DNA of 30,025 nucleotides, taken from an uncultured Novosphingobium sp. Its GTDB lineage: Bacteria; Pseudomonadota; Alphaproteobacteria; Sphingomonadales; Sphingomonadaceae. The position numbers and the translations under genes are program-made. Under the pieces are notes generated by a model. It was not told the DNA's origin, did not search any database, and worked only from the letters and a program-made list of their open reading frames with translations. Location: positions 1 through 30,025 of the forward strand of contig CAMPIM010000035.1 of the NCBI GenBank assembly GCA_946886365.1, in the 5' to 3' direction. Shown here one piece after another: positions 15,609 through 23,550 of this stretch. Positions within the stretch are counted from its first letter, which is position 1. The number at the start of each line of letters is the position of its first letter.

Positions 15609-16256
15609 GTGCGAACTTCCCCGTCCCGATCGACTTTGCCCTGCGTAATGACACTGCTCCTGCTGGCTGGCCTCGGCGCGTGCGATAGGCAATCGCCGGG
15701 CGCGGGGCAAGATCAAGCCAATAGCAGCGCGCCAGTCCCCCCGACAAGCGGCGAGGCGCCCAGAGAGGGGACGGCCGCCCCGCAAAGCGGCAAGGGCGCG
15801 TTCAGCTTCACGCTCGACCGTTCAAAGGCAGGCACCCGCGCCCCCGATTTCGCCTTCGCCGGGCCGGATGGCAAGGACGCCACCTTGCAGGACTTCGCGG
15901 GCAAGCCGTTGCTGGTGAACCTGTGGGCGACATGGTGCGCGCCCTGCATCGCGGAAATGCCAACGCTCGATGCCGTCGCCAAGGCGTACGGGGCCAAGGG
16001 TCTGGCCGTGCTGACCATATCTCAGGACAGCCAGGGCGAAAGCGTGGTGAAACCCTTCTTCGCCAAGCATGCGCTGCCGCACCTTAAGAGCTTCATCGAT
16101 CCGGAAAACCAGTTCGGCTTCCACTATGCGACCGGCATGCTGCCCACCACCGTGCTGTACGACCGGCAGGGCAAGGAGATGTTGCGCGTGATCGGCGCGA
16201 TGGACTGGAACAGTAAGGAAGGCCGGGATCTGATCGAGACGGCTTTGGAGTCTTAG
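15609..16256 (+). CDS. TlpA-family thiol:disulfide lipoprotein
   Basis: This 215-residue lipoprotein has a signal peptide with Cys25 in the lipobox LGAC, a Pro/Ala/Ser-rich linker (26-75) and a TlpA/ResA thioredoxin fold with WATWCAPC and the cis-Pro region GMLPTTVL. It should act in the periplasm as a reductant for cytochrome c maturation or other disulfides. GTG 15609 is chosen: TTGGAG lies 9 bases upstream and the resulting N-terminus (VRTSPSRS) supplies the positive charges. ATG 15588 is possible but overlaps the argH start; ATG 15648 leaves almost no signal peptide. Confidence 0.82.
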   Translation: MRTSPSRSTLPCVMTLLLLAGLGACDRQSPGAGQDQANSSAPVPPTSGEAPREGTAAPQSGKGAFSFTLDRSKAGTRAPDFAFAGPDGKDATLQDFAGKPLLVNLWATWCAPCIAEMPTLDAVAKAYGAKGLAVLTISQDSQGESVVKPFFAKHALPHLKSFIDPENQFGFHYATGMLPTTVLYDRQGKEMLRVIGAMDWNSKEGRDLIETALES

Positions 16257-16260
16257 AGTC

Positions 16261-16317
16261 AAATCCTCCACCATGCTTCGCATGGTCCCCCTCCCCATCT
16301 TTCGATGGGGAGGATTT
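16261..16317. repeat. Three-stem inverted repeat, possible bidirectional terminator
   Basis: AAATCCTCC (16261-16269) pairs perfectly with GGAGGATTT (16309-16317). Inside are ACCATGC/GCATGGT (16270-16286) and CTCCCCATC/GATGGGGAG (16291-16312), the latter competing with the outer stem. It fills the space between convergent tlpA and the Trm112-like gene and ends in TTTTCT on the plus strand. The form resembles the dispersed REP-like elements of sphingomonads. Confidence 0.65.
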
Positions 16318-16318
16318 T

Positions 16319-16492
16319 CTAACCTAGCGACCTCGCTTCCCGCACCACCAGCACCGGCACGCCATCACGCACCGGAAAGGCCAAACCCGCCGCCTCCGAA
16401 ACAAGCTCGCTGCTCTCAGCATCCCATCGCAACGGCGTCCGCGTCACAGGGCAGACCAGCTTCGCCAACAGATAAGGGTCCGGCGAAATCAT
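16319..16492 (-). CDS. Trm112-like/UPF0434 small protein
   Basis: This 57-residue gene begins [20 protein letters not shown] and ends [11 protein letters not shown]. It matches the bacterial Trm112-like (YcaR) family in the CPVTRTPL start, the [20 protein letters not shown] core and the length of about 60 residues. Only one cysteine (C14) remains, so the zinc site of the eukaryotic proteins is not present. Related proteins serve as partners of methyltransferases; a role here is not established. Its ATG overlaps the stop of the LON-domain gene by 4 bases. The stop lies next to the inverted repeat at 16261-16317. Confidence 0.9.
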   Translation of the reverse strand: MISPDPYLLAKLVCPVTRTPLRWDAESSELVSEAAGLAFPVRDGVPVLVVREARSLG

Positions 16493-17100
16493 TGCATCGT
16501 CGCCCCGCCATCAGGCTCCATCCGGCCAACGATCTGCATCAGCTGAATGATCCGGTCGCACCGCTCGCTTAGGCTGTCCGCCTCTAGCAAGGTCTGCTTG
16601 GCGGCCGGATCGAATGGCGCGATCTGGGCTATGCCGTTCACCAGGGACGTGTCGTCGAGCCGCGACACGGCGGTCCAGTCCACGACATAGCCCAATGCTT
16701 CGGCAAAGCGCCGCGATTCCTGTTCAAGCGCCGCGCGCTCGACGGCGTGAAGCACCTCATCCTCCGGCGCTTGCTCGACATCGGCCTCGATCTGGCGAAA
16801 GGCGGTGGTGACGTCGAGTTCGCGGATCACCCGAAAACGCGCCAGCCCTTCCAATATGATGTTGAAACGGCCGTCATCCAGCACTTCGAATTCGCTGATC
16901 CGGCCCAAGCATCCGACATCGTACAGGGCGGGCTTGGCCCCCTCCCCACGCGGCTGGATCATGCCGATGCGCCGGTCCCGCGCCATGGCATCATGGATCA
17001 GCGCCCGGTAACGCGGCTCGAATATGTGCAGCGGCATGTCCATGCCCGGCAGCAACAGCGCCCCGGACAACGGAAAGATGGAGACGCGGGCGCGGTTCAC
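16489..17100 (-). CDS. LON N-terminal substrate-binding domain protein
   Basis: This protein of about 203 residues is only the LON substrate-binding domain: it opens [20 protein letters not shown] followed by FEPRYRAL, and has no AAA+ or protease part. Such stand-alone LON-domain proteins are common in alphaproteobacteria, next to a CnoX-like thioredoxin, as here. A role in recognising or holding misfolded proteins is inferred. Start choice is uncertain: GTG 17100 puts the family motif near the N-terminus, but no Shine-Dalgarno is visible. The longer frame to 17160 overlaps the upstream gene. Confidence 0.87.
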   Translation of the reverse strand: MNRARVSIFPLSGALLLPGMDMPLHIFEPRYRALIHDAMARDRRIGMIQPRGEGAKPALYDVGCLGRISEFEVLDDGRFNIILEGLARFRVIRELDVTTAFRQIEADVEQAPEDEVLHAVERAALEQESRRFAEALGYVVDWTAVSRLDDTSLVNGIAQIAPFDPAAKQTLLEADSLSERCDRIIQLMQIVGRMEPDGGATMQ

Positions 17101-17111
17101 CGGCCGCGCCG

Positions 17112-18023
17112 TCAGGAAAAGAGGATCTGCGACAATTTCCGCCGCTGCCCCGCGACCCACGGGTCTTCAAGGCCGGTGGCCTCGAACAGCTTGAGCAGTT
17201 GCGCCTTTGCCGCGCCTTCATTCCATTCGCGGTCGCGGCGGATGATCTCCAGCAGTTCCTCGGCGGCACGATCCCGCTCGCCATTCGCCATCAGGCCGCC
17301 CGCCAGTTCGAAGCGTGCATCATGATCATCGGGATTGGCGGCAACCTTCGCCTCGACCCCGGACAGGTCGGAAACGGGCTTGGCGTCCCGCGCCAAAGCA
17401 AGGGCGGCGCGGGCGCGGTCGATCGCCTGATCTTTGGCGACATCGGCGGGCAAAGCGGCGAGCACGGCCTCCGCTTCGTCCAGCCGCCCAAGCGCCACCA
17501 AAGCGCGCGCATGGCCGGAAGCGACATCCGCATTGTCAGGCACCATCTGGCCAACCTGCTCGAACACCGAAAGCGCGCGGTCTGGCTCCCCACCCGCCAA
17601 CATTTCCTCGCCCATTTCAATCAGCGGGGCGATTTCCTCCAGCTGCGTCTTCTCATCCGATTCGATCGGCAACTGGGCAAGCAGTTGGTCGAGCATCTGC
17701 TTCAGCTGTCCCTCGGTTCGCGCCTGGCTGAGATCCGCGACCGGCTGGCCCTGGAACACGGCATAGACGGTCGGGATCGACTGGACACGAAACTGGGCGG
17801 CGATGAACTTATCCTCATCGACGTTGATCTTCACCAGCTTCACGCCCTTGGACGCATAGTCGGCGCAGACCTTTTCGATGACCGGCGTCAACTGCTTGCA
17901 CGGCCCGCACCATTCCGCCCAGAAATCGACGATGACGAGGCTGGTGCGCGACGGGTCCACCACGTCACGGCGGAACGCCTCCACCGCTGCCTTATCGGTG
18001 TCGCTCATTCCTAGGGTCGCCAC
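17112..18023 (-). CDS. CnoX/YbbN-like thioredoxin with TPR domain
   Basis: This 303-residue cytoplasmic protein has a thioredoxin fold with an intact WCGPCK site (38-43) and the cis-Pro SIPT, followed from about residue 125 by TPR-like helices (GEPDRALSVFEQVGQM, GRLDEAEAVL). CnoX is a chaperedoxin that protects proteins from over-oxidation and passes clients to the chaperones GroEL and DnaK. E. coli CnoX lacks one active cysteine (SxxC), while this one keeps both, so redox activity is likely. GTG 18023 has AGGAG 9 bases upstream. It starts the three-gene cluster with the LON-domain and Trm112-like genes. Confidence 0.85.
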   Translation of the reverse strand: MATLGMSDTDKAAVEAFRRDVVDPSRTSLVIVDFWAEWCGPCKQLTPVIEKVCADYASKGVKLVKINVDEDKFIAAQFRVQSIPTVYAVFQGQPVADLSQARTEGQLKQMLDQLLAQLPIESDEKTQLEEIAPLIEMGEEMLAGGEPDRALSVFEQVGQMVPDNADVASGHARALVALGRLDEAEAVLAALPADVAKDQAIDRARAALALARDAKPVSDLSGVEAKVAANPDDHDARFELAGGLMANGERDRAAEELLEIIRRDREWNEGAAKAQLLKLFEATGLEDPWVAGQRRKLSQILFS

Positions 18024-18105
18024 TGCCGTATTCTCCTGCCTTGTTGCGCTTGGGTGCCGCGTCCATACAGCGCCTTATGTGGGGCGTCACCCTATCCGCA
18101 CAAGA

Positions 18106-18948
18106 TCAGAAGGTATAGCCAACGCCGACCGCGCCGATCCATTGGTTCTTCGACCCCGCGATGCTGACGATGGGCGAGTCCGCATAGTCGCCCAGCATCC
18201 GCGAATATCCGCCCAGCGCGAACAGCGCCCAGCCTTTACGAATATCACCCGACAACGACAGGCCGCCGGTCAGGTTGACGCCGACCTTTTTGAAACCCGA
18301 ACCATCGCCCGCGCGCGAATATTCCGGCAGACCGGACGCCAGCGCCCCGGCGGCATCGACATCATAATAATAGCGGCCATATTTCTTGCCCACATAATCG
18401 GCCGACACGCCCAGACCCACGAAGCTGCGCGTCGAAAGTGGCGTGAAATATTCGATCGCTGGCGTTACGATGAAGCTTTCATGCGCGCCCGCGACATCCT
18501 TCGTCACGGCGACGCGCACCGACAAATTGTCGTAGGCGCTGGTGAGAACGCCGGTCTTGCCGATGCCGACAAAGCCGCCAAGCTCCACCGCCTTATCGCG
18601 TTCGCCAAGCGCGCGCACCGCGGCATCCTTGATATTCTTGCGGCTCGACCGATCGAAACGGACCCCCGCCACCGGCCCCAATTGCAGGTCGATATCCTGC
18701 CCCCGATTGGGAATGACATCGAAATACAGGCTCGGCCCGCGCGTCCAGAAGGCGAAATCGCTCACCTTGCCGCGCAGTTGCGGGACAGGGATCACCCGAT
18801 AGTCGTCCGACCCTTCATAGCTGGGAATGACGGCGGCGCCGATCCCAACGGTCAGCACGTTGCTGTCGTTCGTCTGGGCAAAAGCGGTGTCGGCGGCACC
18901 CAGCGCAATAAAGGCAAGGCCCGCGAACAATATCTGTCGATGGTTCAT
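18106..18948 (-). CDS. MipA/OmpV-family outer-membrane protein
   Basis: This 280-residue protein has a signal peptide (cleavage near AFA-QTN, about residue 24), the MipA start VGIGAAVIPSYEGSDDYRVIPVP (split by eye), alternating beta strands and a C-terminal Phe (VGVGYTF), as in outer-membrane barrels inserted by Bam. MipA/OmpV proteins were described as scaffolds for murein enzymes, and others act in antibiotic or metal responses; no specific role can be given. AGGGGA lies 4-5 bases before the ATG. It stands alone, without overlap to its neighbours. Confidence 0.85.
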   Translation of the reverse strand: MNHRQILFAGLAFIALGAADTAFAQTNDSNVLTVGIGAAVIPSYEGSDDYRVIPVPQLRGKVSDFAFWTRGPSLYFDVIPNRGQDIDLQLGPVAGVRFDRSSRKNIKDAAVRALGERDKAVELGGFVGIGKTGVLTSAYDNLSVRVAVTKDVAGAHESFIVTPAIEYFTPLSTRSFVGLGVSADYVGKKYGRYYYDVDAAGALASGLPEYSRAGDGSGFKKVGVNLTGGLSLSGDIRKGWALFALGGYSRMLGDYADSPIVSIAGSKNQWIGAVGVGYTF

Positions 18949-19020
18949 AAATCCCCTGTTCCATCAATATGGTCAGCGTTTAGAATGTTTCGCTGCCATT
19001 ACAGTTCCGGACGGATGCAA

Positions 19021-19458
19021 TCAGAGGAAATATTTGACCTTTATGTCCTGACGCATCGCCGACCCCGTCACGGTAAATTGCGCCGATCGGAAACTGGGCG
19101 CGCCGAACCGGATCGCCGGGTTGCGGGAGAACCCTACGCCCTCGCGCGGAATACCGGCGAACGTGTCGAGTTTCCCATTTCCATTTTCATCATGGATGAT
19201 CGCAACGCCATAGGTGCCGGGCGCCAGATCACCCAGCGGGATCGCCCCCGATGTAGCGGCGACGACCAGATGACGCTTATCCGGATCATGGCTGCAATCG
19301 GGAAAATAGGCGGGCGACCGGGCGACGCAAACAAGCAGGTTTCCCTTGTGCGATCGCAGGCCTTCAACCTCGATGCTGATCGGCTGCGGCTGGCCCACCG
19401 GCGCGGCGCCGGGCAGGATCATCATGGCCACGGCCGCGAGCGGCAATTTTTCCTTCAT
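19021..19458 (-). CDS. DUF2141 domain secreted protein
   Basis: This 145-residue protein has a signal peptide (LPLAAVAMMILPGAAPV) and a DUF2141 domain: SIEVEGLRSHKGNLLVCV, then GTYGVAIIHDENGNGKLDT and FGAPSFRSAQFTV. The family is a small periplasmic beta-sandwich of unknown function. The ATG overlaps the hydroxylase stop by 4 bases, so the two are made together. Such a pairing suggests a shared envelope or lipid role, which is inference. Confidence 0.85.
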   Translation of the reverse strand: MKEKLPLAAVAMMILPGAAPVGQPQPISIEVEGLRSHKGNLLVCVARSPAYFPDCSHDPDKRHLVVAATSGAIPLGDLAPGTYGVAIIHDENGNGKLDTFAGIPREGVGFSRNPAIRFGAPSFRSAQFTVTGSAMRQDIKVKYFL

Positions 19459-20183
19459 CCGTGCGCCTTCCTAAAATCGCCCAATCCCCGGTCGGTCCCG
19501 CACAGCCGGTCCCAGACACGAAAATAAAGCCCGTAATTGCAGCTATATTGTTCATGATGCCGTTGATGATGGCTGGCGGTGATCAGCCAGCGGCCCACCG
19601 GTCCCTGCACGATCCAGCGCGGAAACATCTCCCACCCCATATGGTTGGACACGCCCATCACCGTCATGATCGCCAGCACACAGCCCAGCGCCGCAACATG
19701 AATGGGGATCAGGAACACCAGCGCCGGAATGACGATGGCGCCGCTCAACGCTTCCCATGGATGAAAGCTCATCGCCGCCCAGGCCGTTGGCGGGCGGCTC
19801 GCATGATGCACGGCATGGGCGGCGCGGAACAGGCGCGGCCGGTGCATCCAGCGATGCGTCCAGTAAAACCAACTGTCATGCGCCGCGAGGTATAGCAGCA
19901 CGGATATAGGCAGATACCAGAGCGGATAGGCCGCGACGTCGGTATAGATACGCGTCCACCCCCGCGCCTGCCACCCCCAGGCGACCACGCCCGCCGGAAT
20001 GCCGTAGATCAGCGTCGACGCCAGCGACCACGCAATCTCCCGCCGGATCTGCGGGTCCAGCCCGGCATAGAGTCCCGGCTGCCGAACACGCGTCGCCAGC
20101 GCAAAGCCGCCGCTGGTGACCAAATAGCGCACCGCCACGATCGCGCTCATGGCAAGAGCGGAAAGAAGGATCGCGGCCAGCAT
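19455..20183 (-). CDS. Sterol desaturase/fatty-acid hydroxylase family membrane enzyme
   Basis: This 242-residue protein has 4-5 membrane segments and the complete set of iron-binding histidine clusters: HDSWFYWTHRWMH (102-114), HAVHH (123-127) and HHQRHH (205-210). Members are di-iron oxygenases acting on lipids, sterols, hopanoids or carotenoids; the substrate cannot be told. ATG 20183 gives a hydrophobic start MLAAILLSAL; the longer frame to 20336 enters pheA. It is coupled to the DUF2141 gene downstream and lies 40 bases after pheA on the same strand. Confidence 0.85.
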   Translation of the reverse strand: MLAAILLSALAMSAIVAVRYLVTSGGFALATRVRQPGLYAGLDPQIRREIAWSLASTLIYGIPAGVVAWGWQARGWTRIYTDVAAYPLWYLPISVLLYLAAHDSWFYWTHRWMHRPRLFRAAHAVHHASRPPTAWAAMSFHPWEALSGAIVIPALVFLIPIHVAALGCVLAIMTVMGVSNHMGWEMFPRWIVQGPVGRWLITASHHQRHHEQYSCNYGLYFRVWDRLCGTDRGLGDFRKAHG

Positions 20184-20223
20184 GGGATCGACTATAGGCA
20201 GCAGCGCCCGGCCCGTCACCCCA

Positions 20224-21114
20224 TCAGGTCCGGGGCCGCGCCTGACGATAGCTGCCCAGCATGCGCACCCACTTGCTGTGGAATTCCAGCTCGGCGAGCG
20301 CGCGATCCACGGCGGGGTCGCCCGGCATGCCCTCAATGTCGCAGAAGAACTCCGTCGCGGCGAAGCTCGCGCCCCGCTGGTAGCTTTCCAGCTTCGTCAT
20401 GTTGACGCCGTTGGTCGCAAAGCCTCCCATCGCCTTGTACAGCGCGGCGGGGACATTCTTCACCTCGAACAGGAATGTCGTCATGACCGGCCCATCATCG
20501 GGCTCCGGCATGGTCGGCTCGCGCGACAGCACAAGGAAGCGCGTCATATTGTCGTCGCTATCCTCGATATTCTCCGCCACCATCTTGAGGCCGTAAAGCT
20601 CGGCCGCCAGATAGGGCGCAACGGCACCCTCCCCCGGCTTGCGCGATTCCGCGACCAGCGCCGCGGCTCCCGCCGTGTCGGCATAGGCCACCGGCTGGAT
20701 ACCCCGATCGCGCAGATAATGGCGGCATTGGCCCAGCGCCTGAGGATGGCTGATCGCACTTTTTACCGGGCTGTCATCCACCGCCATCAGGCAGTGGCGG
20801 ATACGCAGGAAATATTCGTCAACGATGTGCAGCCCCGATTCGGGCAGCAGGAAATGCATGTCGGCAACGCGGCCATGCAGGCTGTTTTCGATCGGAATGA
20901 TCGCCCGCGCCGCCAAGCCATTGCGCACCGCGTCGATCGCATCTTCAAAGGCGAAGCAGGGCAGCGGCACCCAATCGGGCGCATAGCCAAGCGCCGCAAG
21001 GTGCGAATTGGCGCCCGGCGCGCCCTGATAGGCGATGGCGCGCGACGGGTCCGTTGCGGCCTTTTCGGCGAGTTCCGCGACCAGCGCGCGGGCGGGGGCA
21101 GGATAGTTTTCCAT
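20224..21114 (-). CDS. pheA: Prephenate dehydratase with ACT domain
   Basis: This 296-residue enzyme turns prephenate into phenylpyruvate for phenylalanine synthesis. The catalytic domain shows AYQGAPGANSH near the start, IPIENSLHGRV, and the NMTRFLVL motif with the essential Thr-Arg-Phe. A C-terminal ACT domain (about 205-285) reads TTFLFEVKNVPAALYKAM and KLESYQRG, where the usual GALV and ESRP phenylalanine-binding motifs are altered to PAAL and ESYQ. No chorismate mutase domain is fused. ATG 21114 is chosen, although the GGAGGA at about 21137-21142 is 20 or more bases away. It is divergent from the cytochrome gene. Confidence 0.92.
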   Translation of the reverse strand: MENYPAPARALVAELAEKAATDPSRAIAYQGAPGANSHLAALGYAPDWVPLPCFAFEDAIDAVRNGLAARAIIPIENSLHGRVADMHFLLPESGLHIVDEYFLRIRHCLMAVDDSPVKSAISHPQALGQCRHYLRDRGIQPVAYADTAGAAALVAESRKPGEGAVAPYLAAELYGLKMVAENIEDSDDNMTRFLVLSREPTMPEPDDGPVMTTFLFEVKNVPAALYKAMGGFATNGVNMTKLESYQRGASFAATEFFCDIEGMPGDPAVDRALAELEFHSKWVRMLGSYRQARPRT

Positions 21115-21301
21115 GGATGAAGCGCGCTTAGGCACTCCTCCACGCGCGCGCAAGCGTGTCGGAGTCCCCGACTGACACCGGCGAAGGCGTTACAGCTTCC
21201 AACCATGCTTGCACGTTCGCTCTTGCGTCATTATGGCAGCGCGCTAGAGGGGGCGCGGAAACCAAGCCGCCAGAACAGAAATTCAAGGGAATCCAAGCGA
21301 A

Positions 21302-21961
21302 ATGAGTGATCGTTTCAACACCATTGCAGGCTGGGCGTTGTTTGCGGGGATCATTGCGCTGGGTGGCGGCATCGTCAGCTCCAAATATTTCCATGACGAA
21401 CGGCCCGAAAAGATGGGCTACGCGATCGAAGGCGTGGAGGCCGAGGGCGAAGGCGGCGCAGCTGCTGGTCCCGGCCTGAACACGCTTCTCGCCAGCGCGG
21501 ATGTCGCCGCCGGTGAAAAGGTCTTCGCCAAGTGCGCAGCCTGCCACACCGTCAACCAGGGCGGCGCTAACGGCATCGGCCCCAACCTTTATGCTACCGT
21601 TGGCGAAGGCATCGGACAGGGCAAGGGCGGCTTCGCCTTCTCCGACGCGCTCAAAAAGAAGGGCGGCAACTGGACCTTCGAGAATCTGGATCACTGGCTG
21701 ACCAGCCCGCGTGAATTCGCGCCCGGCACCAAGATGACCTTCGCGGGCCTCGGCAACCCGGCCGACCGCGCCAACCTGATCGCATGGCTCAACACGCAGG
21801 GTTCCAACCTGCCCCTGCCCGCCGCCGATGCCGCACCCGCAGAAGCGAGCGCAACGCCCGGCGAAGCCGCCGCCAATGCGACGAACGCTGCCGAAAGCGT
21901 CGAGGGCAAGGCTCCGGCCAACGCGGCGCCTGCCACCGGACCTGCCGCTGCTGGCAAATAA
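21302..21961 (+). CDS. Membrane-anchored cytochrome c (CycM/c552 type)
   Basis: This 219-residue protein has an uncleaved N-terminal anchor (about 8-26, IAGWALFAGIIALGGGIV), then a class I cytochrome c domain with the haem site CAACH (78-82) and axial Met145 (TKMTF). A tail of about 50 residues rich in Ala, Pro and Glu ends the protein. CycM-type proteins carry electrons from the bc1 complex to aa3 oxidase at the inner membrane. It is transcribed alone, divergent from pheA. AAGGGA lies 11 bases before the ATG, which is a little far. TAGAGG near 21244 is a possible -10 element. Confidence 0.92.
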   Translation: MSDRFNTIAGWALFAGIIALGGGIVSSKYFHDERPEKMGYAIEGVEAEGEGGAAAGPGLNTLLASADVAAGEKVFAKCAACHTVNQGGANGIGPNLYATVGEGIGQGKGGFAFSDALKKKGGNWTFENLDHWLTSPREFAPGTKMTFAGLGNPADRANLIAWLNTQGSNLPLPAADAAPAEASATPGEAAANATNAAESVEGKAPANAAPATGPAAAGK

Positions 21962-21965
21962 TAGC

Positions 21966-22031
21966 GGAGGGGTCGGCCCCTCCTGTTGAACGTGACGGGC
22001 GCGGCAGTGAATGCCGCGCCCGTTGCGTTTT
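21966..22031 (+). terminator. Tandem hairpins after the cytochrome c gene
   Basis: Two GC-rich hairpins follow the stop codon: GGAGGGG/CCCCTCC (21966-21983) and GGGCGCGGC/GCCGCGCCC (21997-22021). The second is followed by GTTGCGTTTT. They lie between convergent cycM and arsC; the second is the likely intrinsic terminator. Confidence 0.7.
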
Positions 22032-22063
22032 GGGAAATGCACCCTTTTGAAACTCGGGTCGTC

Positions 22064-22474
22064 TCAGGGCTTTACGACTTCACCATCCTCCTTGGTGAAT
22101 CTCTCGGGCTGGCGGTCCAATAGGGTCAATACGACCTCTGACGGACGGCACAGCTTTGTGCCCAGGGGGGAGACCACAATAGGGCGGTTCACAAGAATGG
22201 GGTGCTCAACCATCGCCGCTAGGATTTGATCATCCGTGGCATTCGCGCCCATCAAGCCGAGTTCCGCGGCAGGCGTGCCCTTTTCTCGCAACAGATCACG
22301 CGGCGACGCGCGCATATCGGCGATCAGGCGCTCCAATAGGGAACGGGTCCAGCCGATGTCGCGATATTCAATGACCTCGGGACGATAGCCCGCAGCCTGG
22401 ATCATCGCGAGCGCGTTACGCGAAGTGCCGCAATCGGGATTGTGATATATCCTAATGGGAAAGGCATCAGGCAC
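22064..22474 (-). CDS. arsC: Arsenate reductase, glutaredoxin-dependent type
   Basis: This 136-residue enzyme reduces arsenate to arsenite. It has the ArsC fold with catalytic Cys15 in IYHNPDCGTSRNAL, and the conserved LVNRPIVVSPLGTKLCRP region carrying arginines of the arsenate site. The start is GTG 22474 because AGGAGG lies 9 bases before it; the frame extends to 22504 but that covers this site. It overlaps the aqpS end by 8 bases and is the last visible gene of arsR-aqpS-arsC. No arsH or arsB follows. Confidence 0.9.
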   Translation of the reverse strand: MPDAFPIRIYHNPDCGTSRNALAMIQAAGYRPEVIEYRDIGWTRSLLERLIADMRASPRDLLREKGTPAAELGLMGANATDDQILAAMVEHPILVNRPIVVSPLGTKLCRPSEVVLTLLDRQPERFTKEDGEVVKP

Positions 22475-23135
22475 GATACGGGTCCTCCTGTAAAAGCCAG
22501 CCAAACACCATCAGCGCGACTATGGCGCCTGCACTTTGGCCGCCGATGAACAAGGGGATCGATGATGGCGCAATCCCCGCAAAGCTGTTCGTCAGGCCGC
22601 GAGCCACGGTCACGGCGGGATTGGCGAAGGATGTGGACGCCGTGAACCAGTAAGCGGCCGTGATGTAGAGCCCCACCGCCGTCGGCGTGAACTCGGGTCG
22701 GGACCGCTGTGTCGTCAATATCGTCCCGATCAGGCCGAAGGTGGCGACGGCTTCCGCAAAACCCTGCCCCCAGCCGTCACGCAACTTGGTTGAGATTTGC
22801 AACACTGGCTCGGCGAACATCGCGTGCGCGGTCCATACGCCAACAACGGCGCCGCAAATCTGTGCGACCACATATTGCAAAGCCTTTTGGGGGGTGACTT
22901 CACCACGCAGCAGGAAAACAAGCGTTACCGCCGGGTTGAAATGTGCGCCTGACAGCGGCGCGAACATATGGATCAGGACGACCAGCCCCGCCCCGGTCGC
23001 CAGCGTGTTCGCCAACAATGCAATCGCATCATTACCGGCGGCAAGCCGCTGTCCCATGATGCCCGACCCCACGACGACGGCCAACAGCATGGCCGTGCCC
23101 AAGGCTTCAGCGGCAATGTTGCGGATGACTGTCAT
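22467..23135 (-). CDS. aqpS: Aquaglyceroporin of the arsenic operon (AqpS type)
   Basis: This 222-residue channel has six hydrophobic segments and both NPA boxes (HFNPAVTL near 66 and FANPAVTV near 175). In Sinorhizobium meliloti, AqpS sits between arsR and arsC and lets arsenite made inside leave down its gradient. The gene order here is the same, so that role is a good inference. The ATG overlaps the arsR stop by 4 bases. The protein is unlike GlpF in lacking glycerol-operon neighbours. Confidence 0.9.
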   Translation of the reverse strand: MTVIRNIAAEALGTAMLLAVVVGSGIMGQRLAAGNDAIALLANTLATGAGLVVLIHMFAPLSGAHFNPAVTLVFLLRGEVTPQKALQYVVAQICGAVVGVWTAHAMFAEPVLQISTKLRDGWGQGFAEAVATFGLIGTILTTQRSRPEFTPTAVGLYITAAYWFTASTSFANPAVTVARGLTNSFAGIAPSSIPLFIGGQSAGAIVALMVFGWLLQEDPYRA

Positions 23136-23479
23136 TGAGGCGAACAGCAATTTGCGGTGTCCACCATGGCGACCAAAGGCGCGCAGATTTCCGGACGTCC
23201 TGCGCAGCAGTCGGAAACGAGGAACTTCAAAAGATCACCCATCCCCTCATAATCGGCGGAATAAATAACCGATCGCCCCTCGCGTCGGGACTGGATCAGG
23301 CCAGCGTGCCCCAGGATGGTGAGATGCGTGGAGAGCGTGCTTGGTAATACGCCCACTTCGCGCGCTATTTCTCCGGCCGGGACACCTGAGGCCCCTGCAC
23401 GAACAAGCAGGCGGAAGACGGCCAGCCTGTGATTATGCGCCAATGCCGACAGTGCTTCGACGGCGTCCGGTAACGACAT
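23132..23479 (-). CDS. arsR: ArsR-family arsenite-responsive repressor
   Basis: This 115-residue winged-helix repressor has the recognition helix LPSTLSTHLTIL (about 45-56). It lacks the classic ELCVCDL cysteine pair in that helix; instead cysteines lie in the C-terminal part: C91, C92, C99, C111 and C112. A C-terminal triple-cysteine site is known in Acidithiobacillus-type ArsR, with slightly different spacing. It should repress arsR-aqpS-arsC through the palindrome at 23525-23550. ATG 23479 is chosen over the frame reaching 23593, which crosses that operator. Confidence 0.9.
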   Translation of the reverse strand: MSLPDAVEALSALAHNHRLAVFRLLVRAGASGVPAGEIAREVGVLPSTLSTHLTILGHAGLIQSRREGRSVIYSADYEGMGDLLKFLVSDCCAGRPEICAPLVAMVDTANCCSPQ

Positions 23480-23524
23480 CTGCTGATTTTCACCTGCCAC
23501 GGATGGCGACCTTCCGATTCGACT

Positions 23525-23550
23525 ATTCGATAAAATCCGAAATATCGAAT
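23525..23550. promoter_or_regulatory. ArsR operator palindrome
   Basis: ATTCGATA (23525-23532) and TATCGAAT (23543-23550) form a perfect 8-bp inverted repeat with a 10-base spacer, typical of ArsR/SmtB sites. On the minus strand TTGGCT (23567-23562), 17 bases and TATTTC (23544-23539) is a possible promoter, so the -10 would lie inside the operator. Confidence 0.75.

Noticed and set aside
13250..15688. Open frame of 812 codons on the plus strand
   Set aside because: It is antisense to lysA, lptM and argH, which have full family motifs. The predicted protein is Arg/His/Gln-rich without recognisable domains, a typical artefact of high-GC coding DNA.
17878..19527. Open frame of 549 codons on the plus strand
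   Set aside because: It lies antisense to the CnoX-like, MipA and DUF2141 genes, crosses their intergenic gaps and shows no family features.
21128..22042. Open frame of 304 codons on the minus strand
   Set aside because: It is antisense to the cytochrome c gene, whose CAACH site and anchor are clear, and spans its terminator hairpins.
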